The translations under genes and the position numbers were made by a program. From Hyaloscypha bicolor E (lineage: Eukaryota; Ascomycota; Leotiomycetes; Helotiales; Hyaloscyphaceae): DNA of 64,000 nt. The stretch covers positions 372,001 to 436,000 of the forward strand of contig NW_020194588.1 of the NCBI RefSeq assembly GCF_002865645.1. The letters run 5' to 3'. Positions 30,900 to 44,287 of this stretch are shown here, piece by piece; position 1 is the first letter of the stretch; every line of letters starts with the position of its first letter. Under the pieces are notes generated by a model. The model was given only the letters and a program-made list of their open reading frames with translations. It was not told where the DNA came from and did not search any database.

Positions 30900-33800
30900 A
30901 TTAGAAATAGACTATAGTTATTATTTTTTTCTTTAAGAGCTATAGCTATTTTCTCTAGTACTCTTTTTATCTAATTTCCGGAATTTATAACCTTTTTATT
31001 TAGTTCCTTTCTAGTTAGATATAGAAAGTACCTTTTTATCCGGAGTTTTAATATATCTTTCTTAAGCTTTTATATATTCCCGAATTCTTTCTAGTTTTAG
31101 GTTTAATATTCCTTAGCTTCAGGAATATATTTCTTTATTATTAGGAGATACTATTCTATCTTTTTTTCAGAAATGTCTTTACTTAATATTCTTTTTATTT
31201 CCTTTTCTATTAAATCCGGAATTACTTTTAATAATACTCTAATTAGAGCCTTTTCTATTTTAGTTTCTCTAAAAAATATTATTAATTTCCTGAATTCCTG
31301 AACCCAAAATAAAAGAATTTATAGGAAATTCTGGTATTTTTCTATTTCTTCTAATATTACTACCGGTTATAATATTAGACTCTATTTTTCCTTTTTATTT
31401 TTAGTTTCCTGTTTTATATTACTTAATTTCTTAATTCTAGAAGCTTGATATTTTTAAATTATTACTTTTTTCTATTTTCTGGTATTTTTTAAAAATAGAA
31501 TAATTATAATAGTATAGGTATTTTAGTTATCTTTAGAATTAGTAAATCTTTTATTCTATAAACTATTATTTCTATATATAATATTTATTTTTATTTTTAC
31601 TAAGAATAGTTAACTAAATAGGATTTTTAAAGTTCCTTTAACTAAAAAAAAAAATATTTTTATATTCTATTTTATTTATAACCTTAGTTCTAAGCTTTAT
31701 TATTCCTATAAATCTAAATTTAGTTCTAGTAATAGTAGATATTTAATAATCTATAGTATTATATACTATTTTACTAATACTTCTAGAGATCTTTTTAGAG
31801 AAAATATTAATTTTAGTTCTAGTATTAATTATTTCTTTATATTTGATATTTCTTTAAGGTTCTCGAAATACAAATCGGAAGTATAGAATTTATATAATAT
31901 ATTTATAAGCTAGTAATATTCGAATATTAATACTATTACTTTTAAATTAAATAATTCTATTAATATTAGATATTTAAACTAGTATTTCTAATTCTTTAAA
32001 TATTCTATCTATTATATAAGCTATAGTTACTAGTTTTATAGATCTCCTAATATATCTAATTATATTTAATATAATAGTATTTCCTATTTATAAAATAGTA
32101 AAATAAGAAGTATTATTCTTAATTTATTAGTTCTAAAATATAGTAGCTAGATCCGGTATTTTTAAGATATTAATAAATATTCTTATTTTTTTCTGAATTT
32201 TTGGAAATAGAATAGTTACTTTTTTTAATAGCCTTATTAAAATATTATTAATTTTAAAAATCTTATACTTATTATAATTAAGAATATACTAAGTTTCTAA
32301 TTTATCTAGTTTATTTTTGGAAATATTAATATTTATATCCTTAGCTGGGCTATTTCTTTATCTATTATTTTTTAGAATAGTATTCTTCTAGCCTCTTATA
32401 TAGAATAGCTTTTCTTTTATTCTGGCTTATTTTCGGAAAACTTTTTTAGCTATTTCTATTTCTTTTCTCTTTTTTCTTAATAAGAAACCTGTTATAGTAT
32501 TAATAGAAATACTATTTATAACTAAATCTTAGTATTATTTATTAATTCCAGAATCTGAAATATTAGTAATTTCAATATAATTTCCTCTAAGGCAAAGCGG
32601 CTATTTAGATTTCCTAGATATAACTTACTTATTTCTATATATAGATTCCGGTTAGCTAGTTCTCTTTTCTTTTTCTTATCTAGTAAACTAGATATCTCTT
32701 ATTAATTTCTAGATATTTTTGGATCGAGTATTTAAATTATAATTGAATTCTCTTTTTCGGATTTGGGAAATAATTTAATTAAACTACTAGTATTTACTAG
32801 TAAGAAAAAAGAAAATACTTTCTTATCTAGGCTTAAATGGCCCTTTATATTATCTTTTATTAAATCGGTAAATATATTTATAATTTATAAGTTCTTCTAT
32901 TAGTAGGTAATAGAACTAAGAAATATAAATATATTCTAAATTAATATTATTATTTTTATTTCTATTATAGTATTTATAATAAATTCGTTTTTTTGGTTCT
33001 GGATTTATACTATAGGCTATATTAACTTAAATAGTATTTTCTAATTATACTTGAAACTAACTTCCTCTAAAATATAGTTATTTAGACTCTTTACCTATTC
33101 TAGTTTAACTACTATAGCTATTATAGTATTTTTTATAACCTCTATTATAACTTCTAGTATATTTATTCTAAAGACTCAAATTATATTTACTAGGCTATTA
33201 ATACTATTATATTTATTATAGTTAGCTAGGCTATATAAACAGGCTATAGATATTTTCTTAAATTATAATAGTAATTATATTAAGTTATTTCTATAGGTTT
33301 TTTAAGTTATAGTAATAATAAATAGTTTTTTTAAACTCTTTATTAGCTAGTTAATATTATCTCTTTTGGGTTTACTACTTTTAGTAAGTTTTATATAATT
33401 AGCTATAGGCTGGGTTCTCTTTTTATTTATATCTATAGTAGTTTTAGGAAGTATAATAGGAGAGACTAGTAAAGAATAATTATCTTCTAGTTTGGGAACT
33501 ATATTATAGATTATTATATCCAAGTATTTTTATCTAAATCTGGATATATCTGGGTTATTAGTAATATTAAAATAGTATTTCTTCTCTTTATACTAATAGA
33601 ATATTACTATATTTTTATATATCTTATTATATTTATAGATAGAAACATTTATAGGCTCGAAATTTATATTTTTAAAAATGTAATTTCTTACTAGAATAAA
33701 TAATTCTTTTATAAACTCTTAGTACTAAGTAATTTTATCTATTTTTTTTTTCTCTTTAGTAATTCTTTTAATATTTTATTAAATATATTAATATAAGACT

Positions 33801-35189
33801 TGGAAGAGATTCCTCTATTCTGGACTTATATAATAATTTAATTAAAAAAGTTATAGCTAATTTTGAATATTTCCTAGTTATATTCTCGGAATTCTTTTAG
33901 TAAGGCTTTAAAGAACTTGATTTCCTAGTAATCTTCTAGGTTATTAATATAGTATTCCGGTATAGCCTTAATCTAATTCTTATAAATAGGAGAGATATAA
34001 TAAATAATTCTTTTTTTTTTAGTATTATCGGAAATATAATAGTTCTTATATATATTTATATACTATTCCAAGAATATAGAAATATTATGTCCCTAAAACT
34101 ATAGTATTTCAGGAGCTCTTATAAATAGCAGGTTTAAACCCGGTACTAGTATATACTTATTCTTAGCTATATTAATCTTAATAATTTCTTTTATAGTTAA
34201 TTATAAAGTTTCCGTACCTGAAACTTCTACTAATAAGATTCCTAAAGAACTAACTTCCCGTTTAAATATATCTTTTAGTTTAGGAACCGGAATTAGAGAG
34301 AAACCGGTTAATAATAATAGATATAGTTAAGATTCGAGTTTTGGTATTAGTAGTAATAAAGTAATAGCTTTTCTAGTCTTATTTCTATTACTTATATTCT
34401 CTTTTCTATTCCATTGGCTTAATATCTATAGTATTTATTTTTATTTTTACTAAACTGGATATATTTTATAATACTATTAATAAATATAATAAAAATAATA
34501 ATAATAAAAATGATTTTTCTAATTCTGTTATTTTTTCTGATTTCTCTGAATTCTCTTTATTATTTCTATTTAGTAATCTCTCCTTTCTCTAAAGGCTTCT
34601 CTAATTTGTCTATATATTTTCTTATTTCCGATTTCTTTTTAATTCTTTCCGATTTCTGTTTACTATCTTATTTAAAATTAAAAACATTCTCTATTTTGGG
34701 TATTTTCTTCGGATTTAAAAATAAGCTTTACTACTAAGATTAAAGCTACTTTAATTCCGACTTTTACTATAATTAAAAATAATATATAAATTAATAGTAT
34801 AATCTTATTTCCGAATACTAAAGTCTGATTCTAACTAAGGTCTGATTTATACTATTTTAGTATAATTTTTCTTATTTTATTTTCTCTATTTCTTTTTCTT
34901 TTATAGTTAGCCTCTATTTCTACTACTCCTATATACTATACTAGTAATTATATCTTGTAGCTAATCTGTATTCAAGTTACTGGATATATCGGAAATTAAT
35001 ATAAGATACTGAAATTAATACTTATATATTTTTAATATTTCGGCCTTAGGCTTAAGGTATTATAATAGCCCTTTTCTCTCCTAACTTACTAAGCTAATAA
35101 TCCGCTTTATAGATATCCCTCAGAACTTTATAAGAGTATTACCTTAACTATAAAGTTTCTATCCTCCCTATATTACTTACTATAAAATA
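30900..35189 (-). other. Element A, presumed gag/protease region
   Basis: AT-rich and heavily mutated, about 4.3 kb between the RT and the 5' LTR in element orientation. The plus-strand open frame at 34,510-34,737 is a hydrophobic shadow of AT-rich code. I cannot identify a zinc knuckle or protease motif with confidence. Confidence 0.35.
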
Positions 35190-35492
35190 TATAAGAGGAA
35201 AACTATAATAAGATAAAAACCTATATAAAGTATACCAGAGTATAAAACGTAACTTAATAGTAAAATAATAAATCAAAAGTATAAATAGTAAAGTATAAAT
35301 AGTATATAGTATATAAAAGCTTAATTAATTAAATACTTATAAAGGATTATTCTCTAAGTCTATAGAAAAACTAGCTTTCTTATATAATTTCTATAAGTTA
35401 TATATAAAAGGCTATAGCCTTTACTATATAACCTAAACCTTAAAACTACTAAAATAATATAATTTTTAATAAGTATAGCCTGTTATACTATA
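35190..35492 (-). repeat. 5' LTR of element A
   Basis: Partner of 22,320-22,622, more strongly RIP-mutated (for example TATAATAAGATAAAAACC against TGTAACAAGACAAAAACC on the plus strand). Confidence 0.85.
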
Positions 35493-35639
35493 ATATAGAG
35501 ATACTCCTAGCTTTGGAAAGAGGTATTAATTAGTCTTTTATTAGAATTAATTCTTGGAATTAGTTATATTTATAAGCGTTATTCTATAGCTTATTTACCT
35601 TAATTACTTATATATTACCCTACTATTATATACCTTATA
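35493..35639 (+). repeat. 5' LTR of element B, right part
   Basis: Continues the LTR interrupted at 22,319. It matches 44,134-44,282 and starts by repeating ATATA. Confidence 0.85.
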
Positions 35640-35899
35640 TTCTAATTCTAATTAATCTAATCTCTGGAAAGCAGTTCATTATAAGGTAGTTAAGCTATTA
35701 ATAGATAAAACTATTAATAGCTAGAGTATTAACCAGAAGAAGCGCCTCTACTATTACTAGGGTAATTTAGCCGGGTACCTAGGGAAGTATCTAGTCAAGT
35801 ATTCTTTATATTACCTAATTAGAAGAAGGAAATAGAACTCAGATATCTCCAGAACTAGCTAGTAGAATAATAATAATAGAGAAATTAGTAGCGGCTCGC

Positions 35900-36960
35900 T
35901 ATTATATTACTGAATTAGAAATAGAGATATAATAGAAAGAGGATCTAAATAAGCTAGAAGCTCAGATCTGTTATCTTAAAAATATTCGAATACCCGGTAT
36001 AGAACCTGTTATATTCCCGGTAGTATTCTTAGTTCAGAGGGCTCCAAAAACCCGAGAACTATCTACTTACTAGAGAAAGAGTATTAAAGAAGCCCAGGAT
36101 TTCTTTTACTAGATAAAGTTAAAATAATATAAAAATAGTAGTATTACCTAAACTACTAATATAATAAAAGTTATATATTATACTTTCTATTTTAAGAATA
36201 TAGCCAGAAATATCTAGAAATATAGGAAATAATTAGTAAGTATTAATACTATAAATTAGGAGATCTTTATTGAATTTATAAAGAATTTTATTTTGAATTT
36301 AGAGAATTATAATAATAATACTCTTATTAAATTTAAGAATACTAAATAATAGCCAGGCTAGAATATCTAAAGCTTTATATCTTATTTAATAACTTAAAAT
36401 ATACGGGTTTATTATAAAAGCAAGATAACTTATTTAATAGCTTAAAATAAGAGATTCGGGACAAGATTAATTATTAAGGAAATATTTTATTAAAAAAAAG
36501 AAGCTTATTTCTATAGCTATAAGAATTAAGAATAATTTAAATCTATTTATTTAATAGAAATATAATAATAAGCTAATAGGATAATAAAAGAAAGAAAATA
36601 GGAGGAAAAAGAAAGGAAATAAAAAAAAGAAATAAAAGAGAAGTATATTTCTATTATAAGGTTTATAAAACCAGAATAATAAAGATATAATAATAGAATC
36701 TAATATAGTACTTATATTAGAATCTATAAAACCGAATATAATTTGCTTTATTTACTAGAAAAAAGATTACTATATTACTATTTGCCCAAATTAAAAGAAA
36801 CCGACTTGCTATAACTATAATAAATCTAGCTATAAATTATATAAATACCTAGAACTAAAGAAACCGGGAAATAGATATATCCTATAATAGTTATATTTAT
36901 TTATATTATAAAAGACAAAGTCTTTAAAACGAGAATAGTAATTAAGATTACTATTAAGAT
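35900..36960 (+). pseudogene. gag of element B with RIP-altered zinc knuckle
   Basis: Plus-strand reading includes a capsid-like helical part. At 36,744-36,785 it gives C-F-I-Y-stop-K-K-D-Y-Y-I-T-I-C. This is a CX2CX4HX4C zinc knuckle in which the second Cys reads Tyr (TGC to TAC), His reads Tyr (CAC to TAC) and a Gln codon became TAG. Such knuckles bind the RNA genome during packaging. Limits are approximate. Confidence 0.75.
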
Positions 36961-37179
36961 AAGAAAAAATAAATAAAGAATTAGAGTATTAGTTAATTTA
37001 AATATAAAGGCCAATTATATAAAAAAGAGATTAGCTTTAGATATAGATATTTTATTAATATTAAAAGTAATTCTCTTATTCTTACTAAAGTAAAGAAGAA
37101 TCTATTTATATAGAAATTATATTTTTAGAGTTATTATCGAGAATATATTAAAGAACTAAAAAAAGACTAATATATATTT

Positions 37180-38900
37180 TATATTATATAATTTTAATCT
37201 AAACTATATTAATATAATACTTGAATTCCTAGAGTTTTATTAGATTAATTCCCTAATTTTTTTAAAGAAAGTAATATAAAAATACTAGATTTAATTATAA
37301 AAGATTAAAGTTTTAAATACTAGGAAATTTACTAAAATAATAAAATATAAGATATATATTTTTCTATTAATTATCTATTTTATAATAGATAGCTAAAGAG
37401 TTATTACTATTACTATAAATAAAATAGTTATATTTTCTAAGAAATATTAGAACCTTTTCTAAGTATTTTCTATAGAGGCTATAAGTATATTATCTAATTA
37501 TTATATAATAGAATATTATATAGATCTGAAATTAGGATTCTAATTACTATATAATTCTATATATATTTTATTAGAAAAAGAGCTTAAAGTTCTTTAGGAA
37601 TATTTTAATACTAGTTTAGAAAAGAAATAAATCTATTATTTTAATAACCTAGCTAGTATTTTAATTATATTTATATATTAATTACCGGAATTTAAATAGA
37701 ATTACTATTAAGAACCAAATACTATTACTATTTATTAATAAAATAATAAATAGACTTTATAAAGCCAAGATATATATAAAGCTAGATTTAAAGAATATTT
37801 ATTATTAGTTATAAATACAGGAGAATAATAAATAAAAAAATAGTATTCTAAATATATTATAAATATTTTAAGTATTATATTATATTCTTTAGATTTTCTA
37901 ATATTCTAGTAATATTTCAGATATATATTAATTATATACTAGTAGGCTTTATAGATATTATTTATATAATTTATTTAGAGAACCTAGAATAGTATATAGT
38001 AATAGTTTAATATATATTCAAGTAATTATAATAATACTAGCTTTTTATAAATTTAGTAAAATGCGAGTTTAATATAGAAAAAGTAAAGTTTCTGGAATTT
38101 ATAATTAGCCCAGATAATATAGAAATAGAAACTAGTAGGGTTATAGCTATTAGGGAATAGCCGGTCCCAAAAAATAATATTCGAGAAGTTTAAATATTTC
38201 TAGGTTTTACTAACTTCTATTAGAGGTTTATTTATAAATACTTTAGAGTAATAAAAGAATTAACTAATTTATTAAAAACTAATAAAAACCTATAATATTA
38301 TTTTAGCTAGATAAATAAAGCAGATAAGGCTTTTTAGAAGCTATAAATTATATTTATAATAGTACTAATTCTTTATTATTTTAATCTAGTCTTAAAAATT
38401 TATATAAAAATAGATATTTTAGGATTTGTAATTATAGATATAATTTTCTAGCTCTTTAATAAAGAAGTAAATGCCCGGTAGTATTTTATTACTTTCTATT
38501 TAAAGAAAATAATTATAAATTAAGAATAAATATAAGATATATAATTCTAAACTCTTAGCTATTATTCTAGTATTTTATATTTAGTATTATTATCTAATAT
38601 ATATCTAGTATATTATTATTATTAAAATAGATTATAAAAACTTAAAATACTTTATAATTAAAAGAAAACTAAACAATTAATAAATAAAATAAATAGAGAA
38701 GTTAGCTATTTTTAACTTTATTTTAAAATATTAGCCGGAATATAATAACTCTACTAATAGGCTATTAAGAAGGCTAGACTTTATAGCAGAAATAAATAAA
38801 AATACTTTATTACTTATACTTTATAATAAGCTATAGAATATAGAATAAAGAGCCCTATAAGTAATAGTAATAGGATACTATACTATTCCTATAATACTAT
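37180..38900 (+). pseudogene. Protease / reverse transcriptase / RNase H of element B
   Basis: The plus frame reads FQIYINYILVGFIDIIYIIYL at about 37,905-37,970. It then has KCEFNIEKVKFLGFIISPDN near 38,057-38,120 and IREVQIFLGFTNFYQRFIYKYF soon after, the classic gypsy thumb/connection blocks. RNase H follows (LILYYFNLVLKIYIKID). At 37,967-37,982 the YLDD motif is oddly followed directly by ENLEQ, so the DDILIYS part appears to be missing. Dead copy. Confidence 0.8.
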
Positions 38901-39159
38901 AATATAAGGCCTAGGAAAAAAGAGATAAATATTTCTTAATTAATAAAATATTAAGGAATTCCGAAAAGAAAGTTTATTTTAGTAATAAAATAATACTAGA
39001 AATATTACTATTTGAGTTTATTACTAATATAACTAGTTATAAATAATATATATTATGAATTCTAGTTATATAAATAGCTAGATCCGAAATAGTATATAAG
39101 GAAAATAAAAAGATATTATTTAAACTATTATTATAGTACTAAAGGCTGAATTTATTAGT

Positions 39160-39868
39160 ATAATACTAGTAATATAAATAGTTCTTAAAAGAGACTTTTA
39201 TTAGAGCTATTAAGATTTAGAAACTTAATATATCTGAATTATTAAGATATTAGGGTATTATCTATATACTAAATAAGCCGGTTCTTAAAAAAGAATTACT
39301 ATAAACTAATTATAATAATCCTATAGATAGGTATTTTAGTACTAGTAAAATACTAAAGATTCTCTAGAATAAGTGCTTCTAATAAAATATAAAAAAGAAT
39401 ATAAAAAACTATATTAGAACTTATTCTATATATTAATAGACTAAGATTAAAAGATATCTACTATATAGTATACTTAGTTTATTTCCCCTCTTTTCTAAGC
39501 TATAATAAGAAATTACTATAGACTTTATTACGAGATTACCTCTTTCTAGATTTTATAATAAGATATATAATTCTATATTTATTATTATTAATAAATATAT
39601 AAAAATAATATAATATATTCCGATTACTAAAGAGATCTTAGCTCCTGAATTAGTAAAGCTATTTATATATTATATTATTAAAGACTTTAGTATACTTATA
39701 AATATAACCTCTAATAAAGAATCTATTTTTATAAATAAGTTCTAGTTAAGTTTATACTTTAACTTAAAGATTTAATAATAGCTAAATATAATATTTTACT
39801 TATAAACTAATAAATAAATAGAGAATCTAAACTAAACTCTAGAATAATACTTAAGATATTATAGAAAA
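39160..39868 (+). pseudogene. Integrase of element B, 5' part
   Basis: The plus frame reads NYNNPIDRYFSTSKILKIL (normally HDDPLAGHFGVSKT), IRTYSIYQQTKIKRYL (the H2C2 zinc part with Cys changed to Tyr) and LQQEITIDFITRLPLSR, the first catalytic Asp being intact. It ends near NSRIILKIL, where the Tc1/mariner copy is inserted. The rest resumes after 41,863. Confidence 0.85.
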
Positions 39869-39870
39869 TA

Positions 39871-41861
39871 TAATATAAAGTAATGGGATTATAGGATATA
39901 ATTATATATAGTTTACTAAAGTGCCTTATAAGGTCTTATTTATTTCTTAAAAAGTATTTTACTAAAAAAATAAGGCTTATAAATAGAATAAATTACCTAA
40001 TTAATTAATTATATTTAAAGATATACTTTAGCTATATACTATTTCCTTTTCTTGGCTCTTCTTTTACCCTTTCTTATACTTATTCCCTCTATTTAATCTA
40101 ATTATCTCTTTTATATAATAAGAAATTGCCTTAATTCACTCTTGAATTTTTCTTTAAAAAAGATCCTTCTAGTATTTCTCTTATTTTACCTATAGCTTCT
40201 TTCTATTACTTATAGGTCTCCGCTTTATAGTTTCTTTCTTTATATAAAATTATATAGGTTTAATAATATTAAGATCAGGTGAGTTATTTAGCTAGAATAT
40301 TTTCATAATTCTCTAAAGGTTATAAACCCTTTATTAGTAATAAGATTTATAGGCTAGTATATTATTTTCCTAAATAATAATATTTGGATAATTCTTTAGA
40401 TATTTTTTTTTTATAAAGGGCAAAAGCTTTATAATAAGAATTTCCTTTTAATATTAGTACTAATTAATTCCTCTATATCTATTCTTTACTATAAAAGCTC
40501 CGGTTTTCTTATTATACTTCTATATTTTTCTCGTTTTACTAGGTTTTCTATTATAAACTTTAATCTAGTCCCTAAGCTACTTCCTTTATTCTTTTTCCTA
40601 CTTCTATTTATTAGCCTTCTTAATTAAGGAATTCCTTATATTTAAATTAGCTTTTCTCTTTTATTTTTAGTAGGCTATTTCCTTTTCCTATATATAATAT
40701 GGCCTCTTTTTATTATATAAGAAGAACTCTTAAAATATAAACTCAGAGAAGCCTTTCTAGTATCTCCTTATATAATACTTATTATAAGCTTTCCCTAGAA
40801 GCCTCTAAATCCTTCTTTTCCCTTATATATTATCTAATTATACTACTATTTCGTCTATAAAAATCACATTTTTCTAATTTTTAAGACTCTAATACTTATA
40901 TTCCAAATACTAGTCTAGCTACTTCTTTTTACTAAACTTATTTAAACCAGGCTTTACTATTAGTTTATACTAAGAATAGCTAGCTATTATAAGAATCTTC
41001 TAAACTATTCGAAAAGTAACCTCGTAACCTCTTCTTCTTATTTCCTTTATAATAATAATATAGAAGAAACTATAAATAGTCTAATTTTGAAGTACTACTT
41101 ATAAGATATATTTAATTATAGCAAGCGAGATTACTGGCCTATTAGAATAAGGTTAATTAAGTATATAAGAGGTTTTCAGGAATATATCCTTATACTCTTT
41201 CTATTTATATTATCTAGTAAGGCTTATAAGCTTATAAATACAAGTTCTAAATACTTTTATAGCTTTCCTAATATCGCCTATAGATTGTCTTTATTCAAAT
41301 ATATAAATAGCCTTAATTTTAGTACTAGTAAAATACTTTTTATATATAATATTAGGTATAGTAAATACTATAGAAATAGCTATAGAAGGAGGGAGAATAA
41401 GGCTTAATATAATCGAATTATTACCTTTATTTTCTGAATTAAATAATAAATTATACTAGGTATTTTCTTTATCTTTAGTAGCTATATTATAGGCTAATTC
41501 GTCTAAATCAGAGGAATTAGAAGAAGAAGAGAGCTCTAATTAGTTATTTAATAAATTAGGGAAGTCAAATAAACTACTAAAAGTAGCTATAATTACTAGC
41601 TTTAAAAAGGAAAGTAAAACTTACTTTACTCTATTACTAATTACGGATATAGGCCTAAAATACAGGAGCTAAAGATTCTATTAAAGCTTATAGCTTAATA
41701 TAACCTTCTAATCGGGCTATATTATATTTCAGAGAGCTTTAGGGGCTTTACGCCTCTATTAGAAGGTAATTACGGGGCTTATAGGACTTACTGAAATACT
41801 ATAGGCCCTATTAGTAGCCCTATAATTATATATATACCTATAACCCTATTACTTTATATTA
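39871..41861 (-). mobile_element. Tc1/mariner-type DNA transposon nested in element B
   Basis: About 1.99 kb with inverted ends (TAATATAAAGTAATGGGATT on the left; TAATATAAAGTAATAGGGTT read inward from the right) and TA on both sides (39,869-39,870 and 41,862-41,863). Its minus strand encodes a degraded DDE transposase. It interrupts the retrotransposon B integrase, so it is younger than B, but it too has been RIP-mutated. Confidence 0.85.
40030..41050 (-). pseudogene. Tc1/mariner DDE transposase relic
   Basis: Minus-strand reading gives NVIFIDEIVVQLDN near 40,850 and KKDLEASRE/IQRLLGKAYN-type sequence, then NNSPDLNIIKPI near 40,280 (family motif NSPDLNPIEPLW), followed by FYIKKETIKRRPISN. 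These are the second and third catalytic blocks of the DDE_3 fold. The third acidic residue reads Lys (GAG to AAG) and the Trp is a stop. Inactive. Confidence 0.8.
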
Positions 41862-41863
41862 TA

Positions 41864-42620
41864 ATCTATATATACTAGCTACTAGTAAAATAACTAGGTA
41901 ATAAAGCTTATTCTTATAGAATTCATATATAATAACTTTATATATTTAATAATAGGAATTTCTTTATTTTATATATTATATGAATTCCATTCTAATATTA
42001 AATTATATATTAAGAATAATATTCTAGAAAAAGAAGTACTAATAGTATAGAAAAGAATATAGAAAATTCAAATAAAAAGAGAAATAATAGAGAAATAATA
42101 GTAAGAAATAATAGATATATAGAAAAAGTATATTAATAAGAAGTTTAATATATATAATAAAGTTATATTTTATATAAAGAATATTTAATAGTTATAACCT
42201 AGTATAAAGCTAGTAAATAGATATTTCGGCTTCTTTAAAGTTCTAGAAATTATAAAAATATATAAATAAATATATTATTTAAAATTACTACTATTATATT
42301 AGATCTATAATATTTTCTATACTTTTCTTTTAGAACTATAATACCCGCAAGCTAGTACTATAATAGAACCAGAACTAGTTAAGATTAAGGATAAAAAGAA
42401 ATTCGAAATAGAATTTATTATAGTTTATAGAAAGAATAAAAAAGAAAGAAAATATCTTATTTATTAGAAAGACTATTTACTAATAAATAATATATAGGAA
42501 TTACTAAATAATCTAGAGAATATAGCTTAAGAATTATAAGAATATTTAGAAAAGAGTAATATTATAATATTATTAGCTAAATAAAAATATAAAAGATAAA
42601 TACTTTTATTAGAAAACTAT
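41864..42620 (+). pseudogene. Integrase C-terminus and chromodomain of element B
   Basis: The plus frame resumes with EFIYNN, ISLFYILYEFHSNIKLYI and a charged helix. It continues through FFKVLEIIKIYK and LLELQYPQASTI to a chromodomain-like end: EFEIEFIIVYRKNKKERKYL and LLNNLENIAQELQEYLEK. Chromodomains at the integrase end direct chromovirus insertion towards heterochromatin. This places B among the chromoviruses. Confidence 0.75.
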
Positions 42621-43972
42621 TAAAAACCATATATTTATTTTTTGAAAAGTTATATAAAAATTATTAAAAATTCTAAAAACTCTAATTTCTATATCTTATA
42701 AATATCCTATTCTTATAACTACTTTCTATTATTCTTATTATTATTCTTATTAGAATTCTCTCGAGAAACAGGTAATAAATTAGCCTATAAAGCTATTAGC
42801 TATTAATAAAAAACGAGGAAGAAATAAGCTTATTTAATATTAAAAAATATTAATTATATTATTAAGAATACTTTATACTTATATTAAACTAATAAAAATT
42901 ACTTAATCTATTTCTTGAATTATTAGGGGAATTTATTAGCCTCGAATAATAGCTTTAATATAAGAAATATATATAGTTTAATATAGAAGAAAAGTTATAA
43001 TAGCCTTCTCTTTTTTTAATAAAGATTAGAGAAAACGCTTATATATATTAATGGCTTAAAGAAAGTAATTTAACTATATTATATATATTTAAGGAACCTT
43101 AAATAATATTAGAATAAGAAATAAAAGAAGGAATTTATAGCTTATAGGATTATATTTCTTATTCTTAAAACAATAATAATTATATACTAAATAATTATTA
43201 CTTTTAATATAAATAAGGTTAAGAAATTTAGTAATATTCTTAAAATATTAAAGATAATAAGGGTAAATAAAAAATATAGAAGTATTAGTTAAATAGATAA
43301 TAATAGGCTAATAAATACTAAAAGAAGTATTTATTTTAATAAATAAAGAAGTAAAAAAGAGAATTAGAAAGGAATTTAAATAAAGCTTAAAAGAGCTTAA
43401 AAGAGTTTAAAGGAACTTAAAAAAGGCTTAAAAAAGAAAAATAAGGAATAAAGAGAAGCTAGATATAGTATTATAATTAAGGAAAAGAAAGATTAGTTAA
43501 TAGAAAAAGAGAAGTCTTTTTATAATACTTTTTCTCTAAATAGTAATTATAAATTCGAAACCGGCTCTATACTAGAAATACCCAGAAAATTCTAAAAAAG
43601 GAATTTATAAATAAACCAGAAGATTAGATTAACTTTTCTAAGCTCTTGGGCTTATAGAATAATAATTTATTTATAAATAGAAGTTAAGTTAGAATTTATA
43701 AACTAATTAGAAGACCGGAAAAGCCTTATATCTAATAGTATATATTATATCCGTATTATTTTTATAAAGAGAAATTACTAGAGGTAATTTATAAATTAAC
43801 TAGATAGGATTAGTAAACTATATTCTTAATTCTATTATCTGGTATAATAATAAAATAATTATAGAAAGTCTTTAAAGAGAACTAATAGCCGGGAAAATTT
43901 TAGGGAATTATTTATAAAGCTATTTATAGTTTTCTTAGGTCTTTTGGGAATAAGGGATTAGAAGAGGAATTA
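42621..43972 (+). other. 3' non-coding region of element B
   Basis: AT-rich region between chromodomain and 3' LTR. Its last part (43,460-43,880) is the dispersed block also found in element E. No further gene is recognised. Confidence 0.45.
43460..43880 (+). repeat. Dispersed repeat shared with 8,540-8,960
   Basis: Same orientation and order of blocks as the copy in element E. Differences are mostly transitions. Confidence 0.7.
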
Positions 43973-44282
43973 ATATAATAAATATATATAATAATATATA
44001 GACAGGTATTAGATATTATAGATCTAGTTTCCTATTTTGGGTAAAGCTTATAATTGGAATTATATGAATTATATAGAATTATATTTCCTAGTTAAGTAAA
44101 GTGCTTTATAGGCTTAGCTAAATACTAGGGAATATATAGAGAGACGCTTCTAGCTTTAGAAAAGGGCATTAATTAGTTTTTTATTAGAATTAATTCTTGG
44201 AATTAGTTATACTTACAAGTATTAGTTTATAGCTTACTTATCTTAACTACTTATATATTATCCTATTATTACGTGCCTTATA
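43973..44282 (+). repeat. 3' LTR of element B (310 bp)
   Basis: Uninterrupted partner of the split 5' LTR. It ends GTGCCTTATA (originally probably TTACA) and is followed by TTATC. Confidence 0.9.
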
Positions 44283-44287
44283 TTATC

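Larger units (their letters stand above)
22320..35492 (-). mobile_element. Large (13.2-kb) Ty3/gypsy LTR retrotransposon A, minus strand
   Basis: Two ~303-bp direct repeats (22,320-22,622 and 35,190-35,492) bound the element. Coding runs on the minus strand: reverse transcriptase about 30,480-29,970, RNase H about 29,950-29,550, integrase about 28,480-27,970, and a further ~2.9-kb frame ending just before the 3' LTR. A purine-rich GAGAGGTCGGA tract (22,633-22,623) abuts the 3' LTR, confirming orientation. ATATA at 22,314-22,318 and 35,493-35,497 is a likely target duplication, though one base separates it from the left LTR edge. The internal region (12.6 kb) is about twice the usual gypsy length. 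The part upstream of RT (about 31-35 kb) should hold gag/protease, but I could not read it securely. Confidence 0.85.
22136..44282 (+). mobile_element. Ty3/gypsy LTR retrotransposon B with chromodomain, interrupted twice
   Basis: The LTR starts at 22,136 (TGTAATGGGTATA) and its partner is 43,973-44,282 (RIP-altered TATAATAAATATA). Both flanks carry TTATC (22,131-22,135 and 44,283-44,287). The order on the plus strand is 5' LTR, gag with a zinc knuckle, reverse transcriptase/RNase H, integrase, chromodomain, a 3' block and the 3' LTR. Element A (22,320-35,492) sits inside the 5' LTR and a Tc1/mariner copy sits inside the integrase. Without these, B is about 7.0 kb, a normal gypsy size. All genes are RIP-dead. 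Confidence 0.9.

Noticed and set aside
34510..34737. 75-codon hydrophobic frame on the plus strand
   Set aside because: Lies antisense within element A; Leu/Phe/Ser-rich because of TTT/TCT code. Treated as a shadow.
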